From NCBI RefSeq assembly GCF_023721815.1, contig NZ_JAMDLI010000008.1, positions 248,001 to 312,000 on the forward strand: DNA of 64,000 nucleotides, read 5' to 3'. The translations under genes and the position numbers were made by a program. Positions 23,866 through 31,460 of the stretch are shown in pieces. The notes beneath the pieces are model-generated. The model worked only from the letters and a program-made list of their open reading frames with translations, ran no database searches and had not been told where the DNA came from. Source of the stretch: Pleomorphomonas sp. JP5 (GTDB lineage Bacteria > Pseudomonadota > Alphaproteobacteria > Rhizobiales > Pleomorphomonadaceae). The first letter of the stretch is position 1; each line of letters opens with the position of its first letter.

Positions 23866-25474
23866 GGCTGAACGCCCGGCTTGAGTTGGCAGTCTGTAAG
23901 CGTCCAGGCGGCGCGGCTGCCCTATGAAGCCTGAGGCTGGCCACACCGCGACGGCGAGCGCCGCGGCTAAAGCGCGCCGACTGACCGCCGGCAGCGCGAG
24001 ACGGCACATAGGGCGTCGGCCGGTTCGCCGCGTCGAGGCCGACCATCGCCTTCCCCTCGCCCATGCCGAGTACCATGTACTGGAGCGCGTCCGCCGGGTT
24101 CGACCACTGATCCTTGACCGGCTCCAGCTTGTTGAAGTCGTTCTTCCGATAGTGGTACTTGCCCTGCATCGCCATCTTGATCGTGCGAGCGTTCGCCGTG
24201 ACGAGGAACTTCGGCTTCCCGTCGACAAGCTGGGTCAGGCAGTATTCGACCGCCTCAAGGCGCGTCTTGATGTTGTTGGTCGGCACCGGCGCCGGCTCGA
24301 CGATCATTCCATGCTGGCGGAAGATGTCGTAGGCCGTGCGCTCGTCGGCCTGGGTCTTGTCCGCGCCCTTCGGGTCACCATGGAAGCGCACCCGGAAGCC
24401 CGGATACTTCCGCTCAAGCAGCGCCTTCACCTTCGGGGCAAAGACCGTCGCGCTCTCGTCTCGGCCGATTAGCTCGTCATAGACGATCACCCGCCCATTA
24501 ACGCTCTGTCCGATGATCGCCGACGGCTGCCGGCCAAAGTCGAGCCCCACATGCAGATCGTGGCCGCGCACCGGCGAGAGGATGCGATTGACGAAGTGGA
24601 TCTCCGGCCGGAACGTCGGCCAGACCGGCGAGCCTTCGAGGATCACCGTCACCACGTTCATGATGCGGCTGTCGATCCAGCTCCGCGTCTTGCCCTTGAT
24701 CTGGTCGAGATAATAGTTCGGCTTCAGCCACTTCACGTTCTCAGCGATCGGATTGTCTTCGTAGCCGATGATCGAGCCGTCGGCGTCGCGAATGGCGATG
24801 AGGCCCGGCGGCTGCATGAAGAAGCCCCATTCGACCGGCCAGCGAAGCGCCTCGCGCTCTTCCTCGGGCATGCCGTCGGGGAAAGGAACCTGACCGGTCA
24901 TCATGCCGGTCCAGTGGTCTTCCTCCGGCGCGTTCATGTCGAAGATCACGCCCGACCACGTGCAGCCGCCATCCTTGACCGCCGGATACCGGCCGGCGCG
25001 GCTGGTTGCCTCGTCGAACAGATCCTTCGGGATGTACTGCATTTCGTTGAAATAGAAGCCCGTGTACTCGCCGGAGCGGAGCTTCTTCACGTCGTCCGGC
25101 TTATCGAGCGCCAGGAAGTCGACCTCGATGACCATGTCGTCGAGGCGAATGACGTGCTGATAAGGGATCGACCACCGAAACTTGCCGTAGACCTCCTCGG
25201 GGAAGGTGTCCAACCAAGTTCGGATGGTGGTGTTCTTGAGCTCGGGATAGGTGTTGCGAACCACCGCCCAGCGGGTTCGCCGAATGCCGTACCGATCCGG
25301 CCGCTGCTCCGAGGCGAGCGCGTAGAGCAGCATGTTCGCGCCCTTCGACTTGCCCGAGCCGACCGGCCCCTGAATGCCGATCACGGGCTTTCGACACAGC
25401 AGGAACTCAACGAGGATCGCACCGTCAGGCTCGTAGATTTGCCGGCCGTCCGGGGTGAAGCGGATCTCCGGCAT
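23858..25474 (-). CDS. Terminase large subunit
   Basis: 538 aa. ATPase domain: Walker A GPVGSGKS (residues 36-43), Walker B-like hydrophobic strand and acid FYFNE (140-144). Nuclease domain: GLDFGRQPSAIIGQ (310 on) with the first metal-binding Asp, FHGDPKGADKTQADERTAYD, NNIKTRLEAVEY and DQWSNPADALQYMVLG near the C-terminus with the final acidic residue. It cuts and pumps DNA into the prohead through the portal. It follows the small subunit region in the usual order and overlaps the upstream small gene by the shared base of an ATGA/TGATG-type junction. Confidence 0.93.
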   Translation of the reverse strand: MPEIRFTPDGRQIYEPDGAILVEFLLCRKPVIGIQGPVGSGKSKGANMLLYALASEQRPDRYGIRRTRWAVVRNTYPELKNTTIRTWLDTFPEEVYGKFRWSIPYQHVIRLDDMVIEVDFLALDKPDDVKKLRSGEYTGFYFNEMQYIPKDLFDEATSRAGRYPAVKDGGCTWSGVIFDMNAPEEDHWTGMMTGQVPFPDGMPEEEREALRWPVEWGFFMQPPGLIAIRDADGSIIGYEDNPIAENVKWLKPNYYLDQIKGKTRSWIDSRIMNVVTVILEGSPVWPTFRPEIHFVNRILSPVRGHDLHVGLDFGRQPSAIIGQSVNGRVIVYDELIGRDESATVFAPKVKALLERKYPGFRVRFHGDPKGADKTQADERTAYDIFRQHGMIVEPAPVPTNNIKTRLEAVEYCLTQLVDGKPKFLVTANARTIKMAMQGKYHYRKNDFNKLEPVKDQWSNPADALQYMVLGMGEGKAMVGLDAANRPTPYVPSRAAGGQSARFSRGARRRGVASLRLHRAAAPPGRLQTANSSRAFSHG

Positions 25475-25740
25475 CAGCGACGCTCCAGCCCGTCATTGAG
25501 AACGGATTGCTGAACGACCGAGATGCCACCGAGCAGGATATGAACCGAACCGGCATCACCACGCCGCCACCCGGTCAGCATGCCGCTGTCGGAAGTCTCG
25601 GCAGCGATGGCGAACGATACGATCTCTCCGCGCACGGCCATCGCATGGATGTCGCCGAGCATTTCGACGATACGGGCGTCAGGCTCGTTGGAAGGGATCG
25701 CAGCCCCAGGGAATGCGATGATCTTGCCGTCGTCGGCCAT
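25474..25740 (-). CDS. Small phage protein between terminase subunits
   Basis: 88 aa from ATG 25740 (MADDGKIIAFPGAAIPSNEP), with IVEMLGDIHAMAVRGEIVSF and a C-terminus VQQSVLNDGLERR. Coupled to the terminase large gene by a one-base overlap. Proteins starting with DGKIIAFPG and containing a MAVRGEI-type segment are frequent in alphaproteobacterial prophages; function unknown. The 130 bp upstream to 25871 hold no gene. Confidence 0.65.
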   Translation of the reverse strand: MADDGKIIAFPGAAIPSNEPDARIVEMLGDIHAMAVRGEIVSFAIAAETSDSGMLTGWRRGDAGSVHILLGGISVVQQSVLNDGLERR

Positions 25741-25871
25741 AGCGTCTCCAAACTTTTTAAGCTGAAAAAAACTCGGATTTGTTTTGGGGAAGTTGTGTGT
25801 GTGGAGTTGGAGCTCTTGCGAGGCGACCGGTTTTTCCGGGCGGGGTCCGTCCGTGCCGCACTGTCTGCGAG

Positions 25872-26459
25872 CTACCCCCCTCCCCCCTCCGATGTGTCGT
25901 CCGGAGAGTCGTGGCACTCGCCATCGCTTGGCGTCACGTCGATTATGCGAGCATTTCCAACGGGTTGCGCATTCGCATCAACAGCCGTCCCAGCTGAAGA
26001 CGGGGCATTGATGACGATGACATAGCCGCGCGACTGCCCCGGAGCTGCCGAGCCCTGCTCCTGATCTGCCAGTTGTTCCAAGGCCTTAACCGCCTGAACC
26101 ACCGCTAGGCTGTTGTCGCTGGTGTCCCGAACGCGTTGCAGGGCGTGGATGTTGCCGGCCCGAGCGGATGAGCGCAGCACTTTCTCCTCAGCCTTAATCG
26201 CTGCGAGTACGGCAGGGTCACGCATCCAGCGGTAGGCAGTCCTTTCGGGAATACCGAGCTTCTGGAATACATGGGTGAATGGCAATCCATCCCAGACAAT
26301 CGACTGGACGAAGGGTATCTGCCTCCTGGAGAGAACCGAGAGGTGACCATCTGGGTTGGCTATTCCCCCTAGGGGAGAACTAGCTTGTGTCTGGGTTGGG
26401 TTGAGGCTCTGGGGTTGGGCCTGAGGCTGAGCCTGGAGGGTGTTTGTCTCCTCGCTCAT
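25872..26459 (-). CDS. Terminase small subunit-like protein
   Basis: 195 aa. Gln/Pro-rich N-terminal tail, then LSRRQIPFVQSIVWDGLPFT and a helix-turn-helix HVFQKLGIPERTAYRWMRDP (residues about 64-83), then a helical oligomerisation-type stretch (AAIKAEEKVLRSSARAGNIH). Small terminases bind the packaging site with such an HTH and hand DNA to the large subunit. Position immediately before the terminase gene block supports the call. Confidence 0.75.
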   Translation of the reverse strand: MSEETNTLQAQPQAQPQSLNPTQTQASSPLGGIANPDGHLSVLSRRQIPFVQSIVWDGLPFTHVFQKLGIPERTAYRWMRDPAVLAAIKAEEKVLRSSARAGNIHALQRVRDTSDNSLAVVQAVKALEQLADQEQGSAAPGQSRGYVIVINAPSSAGTAVDANAQPVGNARIIDVTPSDGECHDSPDDTSEGGGG

Positions 26460-26719
26460 GCTGCTACCTCTTCCCCCTCTATGAGGGGACGTCCATGCTC
26501 ATCGAGCTTGACGAGGACGAGGGCGACGTTGAGCGCACCTAGGACGGCGGCAAGGGAGATCGGGCCGAAGCACTTATAGCCCGCCTCTAGCTTGGCGGTG
26601 TACCCGTCGGCGATGAACGCGACGGTGTCCATATCGATCTGGGAAAGGCCCTGCCGCTTACGTTCAGCGACAAGCTCAGCAAGAAGGGAGTTGTAATCCC
26701 TGATTATCGGGTTTCGCAT
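26456..26719 (-). CDS. Small XRE-like DNA-binding protein at the head of the late operon
   Basis: 87 aa from ATG 26719 (an upstream in-frame start at 26752 adds 11 residues). RDYNSLLAELVAERKRQGLSQ-type helix followed by YTAKLEAGYKCFGPISLAAV is the shape of a one-domain XRE/Cro-like protein. ATGA overlap with the small terminase gene. It could regulate late transcription; inferred. Confidence 0.65.
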   Translation of the reverse strand: MRNPIIRDYNSLLAELVAERKRQGLSQIDMDTVAFIADGYTAKLEAGYKCFGPISLAAVLGALNVALVLVKLDEHGRPLIEGEEVAA

Positions 26720-26992
26720 TGGTGCGGCAATCTCTCGCCGCGACCACGTCACTTAAGGCACTGATGAATCTATCAGAACAGGGATTCCGGGGCAACTAGA
26801 AACGCGGACATTTGCAGAACGACAGCCAAGGCAGACGACCAGCACTGACCTGCCCGCCGCCCCCTCCACCGCTGGAGCGTCATGCAGCCTTTGATTAATG
26901 CTACTACTAGAAGGAGTGGGGGGCTTAATCGTTTCCCGTATTGCCTGCTTTCTCTGCCCGCGTAAATTGTCCGCCTCAACAAGGAGAACGAA

Positions 26993-27136
26993 ATGCGCGC
27001 AGCCTTACTCGCCGTCCTACTTGCCCTCACCGCACTCCCCGCCTTTGCCGGCTCATGCGATCACTCTTGGCAGTCTGCCAGCGACGGTTCGAGATGCGGT
27101 GGACGCGCTGCCGATCAGCGGCCCGGTGGCGATTGA
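26993..27136 (+). CDS. Small exported Cys/Gly peptide
   Basis: 47 aa, ATG at 26993 with AAGGAG at the right distance. A clear Sec signal peptide (LLAVLLALTALPAFAG) leaves a mature peptide beginning SCDHSWQSASDGSRCGGR and ending RPGGD. Two Cys could form a disulfide. The same motif, GSRCGGR-A---RPGG, ends the SH3b protein at 33844-34500. I recognise this motif from small secreted rhizobial proteins of unknown function. Encoded opposite to the late operon, ended by a terminator 27 bp downstream. Confidence 0.8.
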   Translation: MRAALLAVLLALTALPAFAGSCDHSWQSASDGSRCGGRAADQRPGGD

Positions 27137-27162
27137 TCCATCACGCTAGATAAAGCGTTACT

Positions 27163-27200
27163 CAACCCCGCCGGTGTCGTACCGCGCGGGGTTGTTTCAT
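27163..27200 (+). terminator. Rho-independent terminator
   Basis: CAACCCCGC (27163-27171) and GCGGGGTTG (27186-27194) followed by TTTC, directly after the small exported peptide gene. Confidence 0.75.
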
Positions 27201-27369
27201 TCATGAGCCTTGGGCGGTCTTTGTTTGTCCGCCCCGTTGGCCACTGCCTCATTCCCCTACTAGGAAGACAATCATAGCGCGAATTTCTTCCGATCGCCTA
27301 ACCCTCTGATAACACCTCCTCATTAGCTTTCTGACAAGTTGCAGGTTACCTATTGGGGCTGAAGTTGAA

Positions 27370-28389
27370 ATGCGAAACGAGTTTGAACAGTTCATTCAGA
27401 ATTTTCCAGATCCTCCGGTGATCGGAAACGGCTCCTTCAAAATAACCCCGCTCAGGAATACCGTACTACCAAATCTGAGAACACTATTTAGGGGGATAGT
27501 TCACGCCAAAGAAAATCTCACCTTCGATCTCAGCATCGGTGATCGTGATTGGACATACACACCTTGGGTCGCAATTCTAGATAAACGCATAACAAAGTCG
27601 GTCCAAAGACAGTACTATATTGTCTACCTCCTCAGCAAAGGGAAAGATCGACTTTACTTGACGCTCGCTCAGGGTTGCAATGACTTGAGAAAATCCGCCG
27701 GGATGAGGGTGGCTAGACGCGAGCTCGCCTCGCGCGCCTCGGTCATGCGCGGGCGCGTCGAGAGGCATGCTTCGCGACTGGCCCCTGTTGAGATGGATCT
27801 TAATACTAACGGCTGGAGAGCCAAACTATATGAGACAGGGTGTATCGTAGCCCGTGAGTACGATGCACATCACCTTCCGACCGATAGGGAAATGATCGAA
27901 GACCTTGAGGAGGCTCTAAGGCTATATAAGCACCTTGTAAGTGAAGGTGGCTGGACAACTGACGGCGATATCCTGCAGGAGGCTGAAGAGGCTGGCCTTG
28001 CCGATAAATCCCTCAAGGAAGCAAAGCGCTACAAGGAGCATCGTGCTATCGAGCGCAGCCCAGACCATTCGCGTAAGGTCAAGGCGGCTCAAGGGACACG
28101 GTGCCGTTGCTGTGGGTTTGAGATGTCTGAAGTCTATGGGGCCATCGCAAAGGAAATGTGTGACGCCCATCACCTCGTCCCGTTGAGCGACCTCAAGAAT
28201 GGGCAGACGGTTCTCCTTGACCCCCGCAAAGACTTCGTCGTGCTGTGTCCTAGCTGCCACCGTGCGATTCACCGCCAAAAGAATGTAGCCGATCTAGGTC
28301 AGCTCAGAGAATCCTTGATGCCGGGAAAGCTTGGATACTTGGCGGAAACCAACGTGAAGAAACTTAGTTGGCGCGGGTCTTCGAAATAG
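27370..28389 (+). CDS. McrB-N (DUF3578)-like domain fused to HNH endonuclease
   Basis: 339 aa. Residues about 10-170: TFDLSIGDRDWTYTPWVAIL, YYIVYLLSKGKDRLYLTLAQ and GCIVAREYDAHHLP match the N-terminal DNA-recognition domain of McrB-type proteins, which bind modified DNA. Residues 240-305 form an HNH nuclease: C245-C248 pair, DAHHLVPLSDL with His267/268, VLCPSCHRAIHRQKN with C293/C296 and His301. A modified-base-binding domain joined to an HNH nuclease suggests a stand-alone modification-dependent restriction enzyme that cuts DNA of invading phages. It stands alone on the plus strand in the cargo region. The activity is inferred. Confidence 0.82.
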   Translation: MRNEFEQFIQNFPDPPVIGNGSFKITPLRNTVLPNLRTLFRGIVHAKENLTFDLSIGDRDWTYTPWVAILDKRITKSVQRQYYIVYLLSKGKDRLYLTLAQGCNDLRKSAGMRVARRELASRASVMRGRVERHASRLAPVEMDLNTNGWRAKLYETGCIVAREYDAHHLPTDREMIEDLEEALRLYKHLVSEGGWTTDGDILQEAEEAGLADKSLKEAKRYKEHRAIERSPDHSRKVKAAQGTRCRCCGFEMSEVYGAIAKEMCDAHHLVPLSDLKNGQTVLLDPRKDFVVLCPSCHRAIHRQKNVADLGQLRESLMPGKLGYLAETNVKKLSWRGSSK

Positions 28390-28445
28390 ACATGAGCGCT
28401 CCAACTAAGTTGCCACCTTTGCGCCGCGTAACGGAGTGGGCGACG

Positions 28446-28952
28446 CTATCCGACGCCCTGGCTCTTTTCCGTACTCATTTCGTCACGCTTGCGGTCAGGT
28501 AGCCTTGCGACCTTGCCCGGCGGAGGATCCGGGCGAGAGGTCGCAATAAGCCAGGTACCCTTTCGCAAGGTGATGAACTGCTTTGGCCGCTCGGAGACGG
28601 TACATTCAAATGCTGCCCGACCAACGGTAGCCGAGTGGCTGGCAGTTAACAGCGCTTCTCGCCGATTACCGTCTTTGCTCCATTCCTCGATGTGGAACGG
28701 CATCCAGCGCAGCGGGTCGTTTCCCTCGAGCTTCTTGACCAGATACGCGGAGGCCGGCGGGGCACCGCAGAACCGACAACGCGCCCGGTGGACGAACTCC
28801 GATATGACGCGGTGCTTCGTTCGAGCTCGTAGCCGCTGGAGATCGAAGCGCACGGACACCCCGCAGGCTTCGCAGTTCAGTTCGAGGCTCTGCCAGCGCC
28901 CCAACAGCGCGGCTTTGAACGTGACCTCGAGGATAATGGACCTGTCTTCCAT
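28446..28952 (-). CDS. Zinc-ribbon-like hypothetical protein
   Basis: 168 aa. Two CxxC pairs (C27-C30 in LNCEACG; C59-C62 in ARCRFCG) flank a basic stretch LQRLRARTKHR, consistent with a zinc-binding site. The C-terminal half is beta-like (ECTVSERPKQFITLRKGTWL) with a low-complexity end. No named family. It is convergent with the HNH gene and divergent from the promoter at 29049. Confidence 0.6.
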   Translation of the reverse strand: MEDRSIILEVTFKAALLGRWQSLELNCEACGVSVRFDLQRLRARTKHRVISEFVHRARCRFCGAPPASAYLVKKLEGNDPLRWMPFHIEEWSKDGNRREALLTASHSATVGRAAFECTVSERPKQFITLRKGTWLIATSRPDPPPGKVARLPDRKRDEMSTEKSQGVG

Positions 28953-29048
28953 GCCCTCTAGATACTACCAGAACGAATAGTGAACAACTGACAGGAGTCC
29001 GACAGGAGCGAGGCGAACAGGTAGGGATTAGTACGAGGACATACCCGG

Positions 29049-29077
29049 TTGACATATGCATCGTTACGATGCATATA
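29049..29077 (+). promoter_or_regulatory. Promoter overlapped by a perfect palindromic operator
   Basis: -35 TTGACA (29049-29054), 17-base spacer, -10 CATATA (29072-29077). Within it ATATGCATCG (29054-29063) and CGATGCATAT (29067-29076) form a perfect 10-bp inverted repeat around TTA. A repressor bound here would block the promoter that serves 29146-30579. Confidence 0.7.
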
Positions 29078-29145
29078 CCATCCATCGAAGCGCAAGGCTT
29101 CGAACTCATCCAGAGGCCAAAGCCTCGAACTCAGTAGGTGATAAC

Positions 29146-29574
29146 GTGACCACCCAGCCCGATTTCTACATCGTCAAAGACGGCCGCCCGCAGAACTACT
29201 TCTCGAACGGGGATGCCGCCCAGGCGGAGCTTGACCGTCTCAAGACCGATCCGGAGACCGCGACCGAGTATGTCTCGGCCATCGCCATTCCATGTGACGA
29301 GTTCTTTGCGCTTCGAGAAGCCGAATACCTCGAACGGCCGCCGGTCGAGATCACCGAAGAGCGTTACGACGATCTCTTGAACGTCATGCCTCCGGTCCAT
29401 TGGAGAACAGCGGACGGCGTGGAGCGCTTCCTTCTTTGTGAGGCTGAAACCGGCCGCATCCACCTCGCTTGCGCCAAGCGAAACGGGCGCTTCCTGACCG
29501 TCTTTGTTCGGCGCGGGGATCTGTCGACCTATCCGACCGCCGCCACCTTCGACGCCCTTCCGGTGGAGGCCTGA
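29146..29574 (+). CDS. Phage accessory protein, first gene of an operator-controlled pair
   Basis: 142 aa from GTG 29146 with AGGTGA upstream; the frame is open back to 29056, but that would begin inside the promoter palindrome. Acidic; TTQPDFYIVKDGRPQNYFSN, YDDLLNVMPPVHWRTADGVE and ERFLLCEAETGRIHLACAKR are distinctive. The middle resembles small proteins found beside plasmid and phage genes of the ArdC/anti-restriction neighbourhood, but I cannot name a family. Translationally close (3 bp) to the next gene. Confidence 0.7.
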   Translation: MTTQPDFYIVKDGRPQNYFSNGDAAQAELDRLKTDPETATEYVSAIAIPCDEFFALREAEYLERPPVEITEERYDDLLNVMPPVHWRTADGVERFLLCEAETGRIHLACAKRNGRFLTVFVRRGDLSTYPTAATFDALPVEA

Positions 29575-29577
29575 GCC

Positions 29578-30579
29578 ATGAGCAGCATTGCGACTTTCAT
29601 CGACGGCACCCTGACCGTCACCACCGAGCACGGCACCGAGACGATCTCCGTGCAGGATATCTCTCACAACTGGAATGCCCTGTCGCATTTCCCGGAACGG
29701 CGCGCATCGATGGAACTTGGAGCCCTTGCCGAGCGCTTGAACTCGTTCGCCGACCACGTCCAGGGGCTCATTGAGATGGGCGGAAGGCTGGACGCGGTGT
29801 CCGAGGTGACGGAGTTCGCCAGCCGACAAATCAGCCTCACCCGCCGCTCCTGGGCTCTCGAAAGCCGGTGCATGTCGGCGTTCATCGTCGGCCCGGCCAA
29901 GTTCCCGACCGAACGGAACCGCAAGCGAATGAACAGCGCGGACAAAGGGCAAGAGCTCATCCGCGAACACCTGACCAAGGCCAAGCGCGCCGTTGAGCGC
30001 CGCGCGTTCCCCCACGGCATGCCGGGGGACGCGATCCGCGCCAACAATCCCGACGCGCCCGAGCTAATCCGAGAGAAAATCGAACGCCTCAGGGCGAACC
30101 ACTCCCGCATGAAGGCCGTGAACGCGGCGATCCGCTCCGTCAAGAGCGGCGACGAGGCAGAAATGATTGAAGCCGTCATCGACGTAACCGGCTTCACCCG
30201 CGCCACGGCTGCCAAGATCGTATGCCCGATAGAGGCTTGGATGGGGCGCGGCTTCCCTGGATACATGCTTTCCGGCGAACTGGCCGAGATCAAGCGACTG
30301 GAAGGCCGCCTCAAGAGCATCGAGCGAAACCGCGAACGCGGCGAGGTCGAGCGCATGGCGGAAACAACCGCCGGGCCTCTCCGGATCGTCGAGAACGGTG
30401 ACGCCGCCCGCGTTCAACTCTTCTTTGAGGGCAAGCCGACGGCGGGCGTTCGCGACGCGCTCAAGTCAAACGGGTTCCGCTGGGCACCAAGCGAAGGCGC
30501 TTGGCAACGACACCTGAACGAAAACGGCCGATGGGCGGTTGAAAGGGTGCTGAAGGCGCTAGAGCCGGTCAGCGCCTAA
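29578..30579 (+). CDS. Hypothetical protein with plasmid/phage-type C-terminal module
   Basis: 333 aa. Central region has SRCMSAFIVGPAKFPTERNR and a basic helical stretch up to about residue 270. The C-terminal 60 residues, VQLFFEGKP, ALKSNGFRWAPSEGAWQRHL, WAVERVL, match a module shared by many phage and plasmid proteins of the DUF3560-like and anti-restriction neighbourhoods. It probably acts on DNA, or on a host defence, but nothing catalytic is visible. Same operon as 29146-29574; a strong hairpin follows it. Confidence 0.72.
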   Translation: MSSIATFIDGTLTVTTEHGTETISVQDISHNWNALSHFPERRASMELGALAERLNSFADHVQGLIEMGGRLDAVSEVTEFASRQISLTRRSWALESRCMSAFIVGPAKFPTERNRKRMNSADKGQELIREHLTKAKRAVERRAFPHGMPGDAIRANNPDAPELIREKIERLRANHSRMKAVNAAIRSVKSGDEAEMIEAVIDVTGFTRATAAKIVCPIEAWMGRGFPGYMLSGELAEIKRLEGRLKSIERNRERGEVERMAETTAGPLRIVENGDAARVQLFFEGKPTAGVRDALKSNGFRWAPSEGAWQRHLNENGRWAVERVLKALEPVSA

Positions 30580-30584
30580 AGCGA

Positions 30585-30612
30585 AGGCCGGCCCTCTTGG
30601 TGGGGCCGGCCT
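30585..30612 (+). terminator. Strong GC hairpin after the 29.1-30.6 kb operon
   Basis: AGGCCGGCCC (30585-30594) and GGGCCGGCCT (30603-30612), ten perfect pairs with an 8-base loop, starting 6 bp after the stop. No T-run follows, so it may work as an RNA end stabiliser or a weak terminator. Confidence 0.5.
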
Positions 30613-30674
30613 CCCCGACATCTCGCCGTTGACGCCGCGCCCTGTGCGCGGCATAGGCATTTGCAGAGGCGAGA

Positions 30675-31226
30675 ATGATCCAGCTATCAAACAGGCAGCG
30701 CAAAGCAGCGGACAGCGTCAGGGGCATCTTGTTGATGATCCCATGGCCTGAGACCGAGCCGACGCCTGATCTCGCCGAGGGTGAAGAGACTGGCGACACG
30801 GCGCGAGCCAAGCGGCTTGCACGGGAACTGCTTGAGCCTGGGCTACAGGACAGCGGACTTCTCATCAGGTCAGCCGGAGCGAAGAGAACACCAGCGAGCG
30901 CCGGGCACCCTGCCGCGACCTACCTTGCAGTCAAGATCACTGGTCACAGGTGGTTCCATGCCGTCGACCGGCCAGCGCCAACTTTGGCTTGGGTCTCCAC
31001 TAGTGCCGCTTCACCGGAAGAAACTCCGGTGGCGCACAACTGGGAAACCGATCCGCGCCCGCTATCTGAGATCCTGAAGGCATGGCGCCCGGAAATGACC
31101 AGGGCGCAAAAGGCGGATGCTCTGCGCATCCCCCTCAATACCTTCAACCGGATGTGTGATGGCCGGCCGGCTGACCGCGAGGAAACCATCCGTCGCCTGA
31201 TGATCCTTATCGACGGGACCAGATAG
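30675..31226 (+). CDS. Hypothetical protein with HTH-like C-terminus
   Basis: 183 aa from ATG 30675 (GAGGCGAGA upstream). N-terminus IQLSNRQRKAADSVRGILLM is helical; the C-terminal 45 residues (MTRAQKADALRIPLNTFNRM) read as a helix-turn-helix of the type that recognises DNA. The middle is not recognised. It could regulate the neighbouring palindromic promoter or the cargo genes; I have no evidence for either. Confidence 0.55.
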   Translation: MIQLSNRQRKAADSVRGILLMIPWPETEPTPDLAEGEETGDTARAKRLARELLEPGLQDSGLLIRSAGAKRTPASAGHPAATYLAVKITGHRWFHAVDRPAPTLAWVSTSAASPEETPVAHNWETDPRPLSEILKAWRPEMTRAQKADALRIPLNTFNRMCDGRPADREETIRRLMILIDGTR

Positions 31227-31460
31227 CAGCATTCGAATAGGTGGCATGCGTTCTACGCAATTGGACGTGACGCCTTGAGGATGATGGATCTTTCTTCCAT
31301 ACCTCGAGAAAACTGGGGCTGATAGCCAACATACAAGAGAGTTGGGTGAAGACAGGAATCGACGGGACAAACCAAATTCGTCCGCTTCCACTTGGCAAAC
31401 ATCTCTTGATTGAATCAGCGCATCATATATGCTCGAATAAATTGACCTGAAGAGCTCTCG

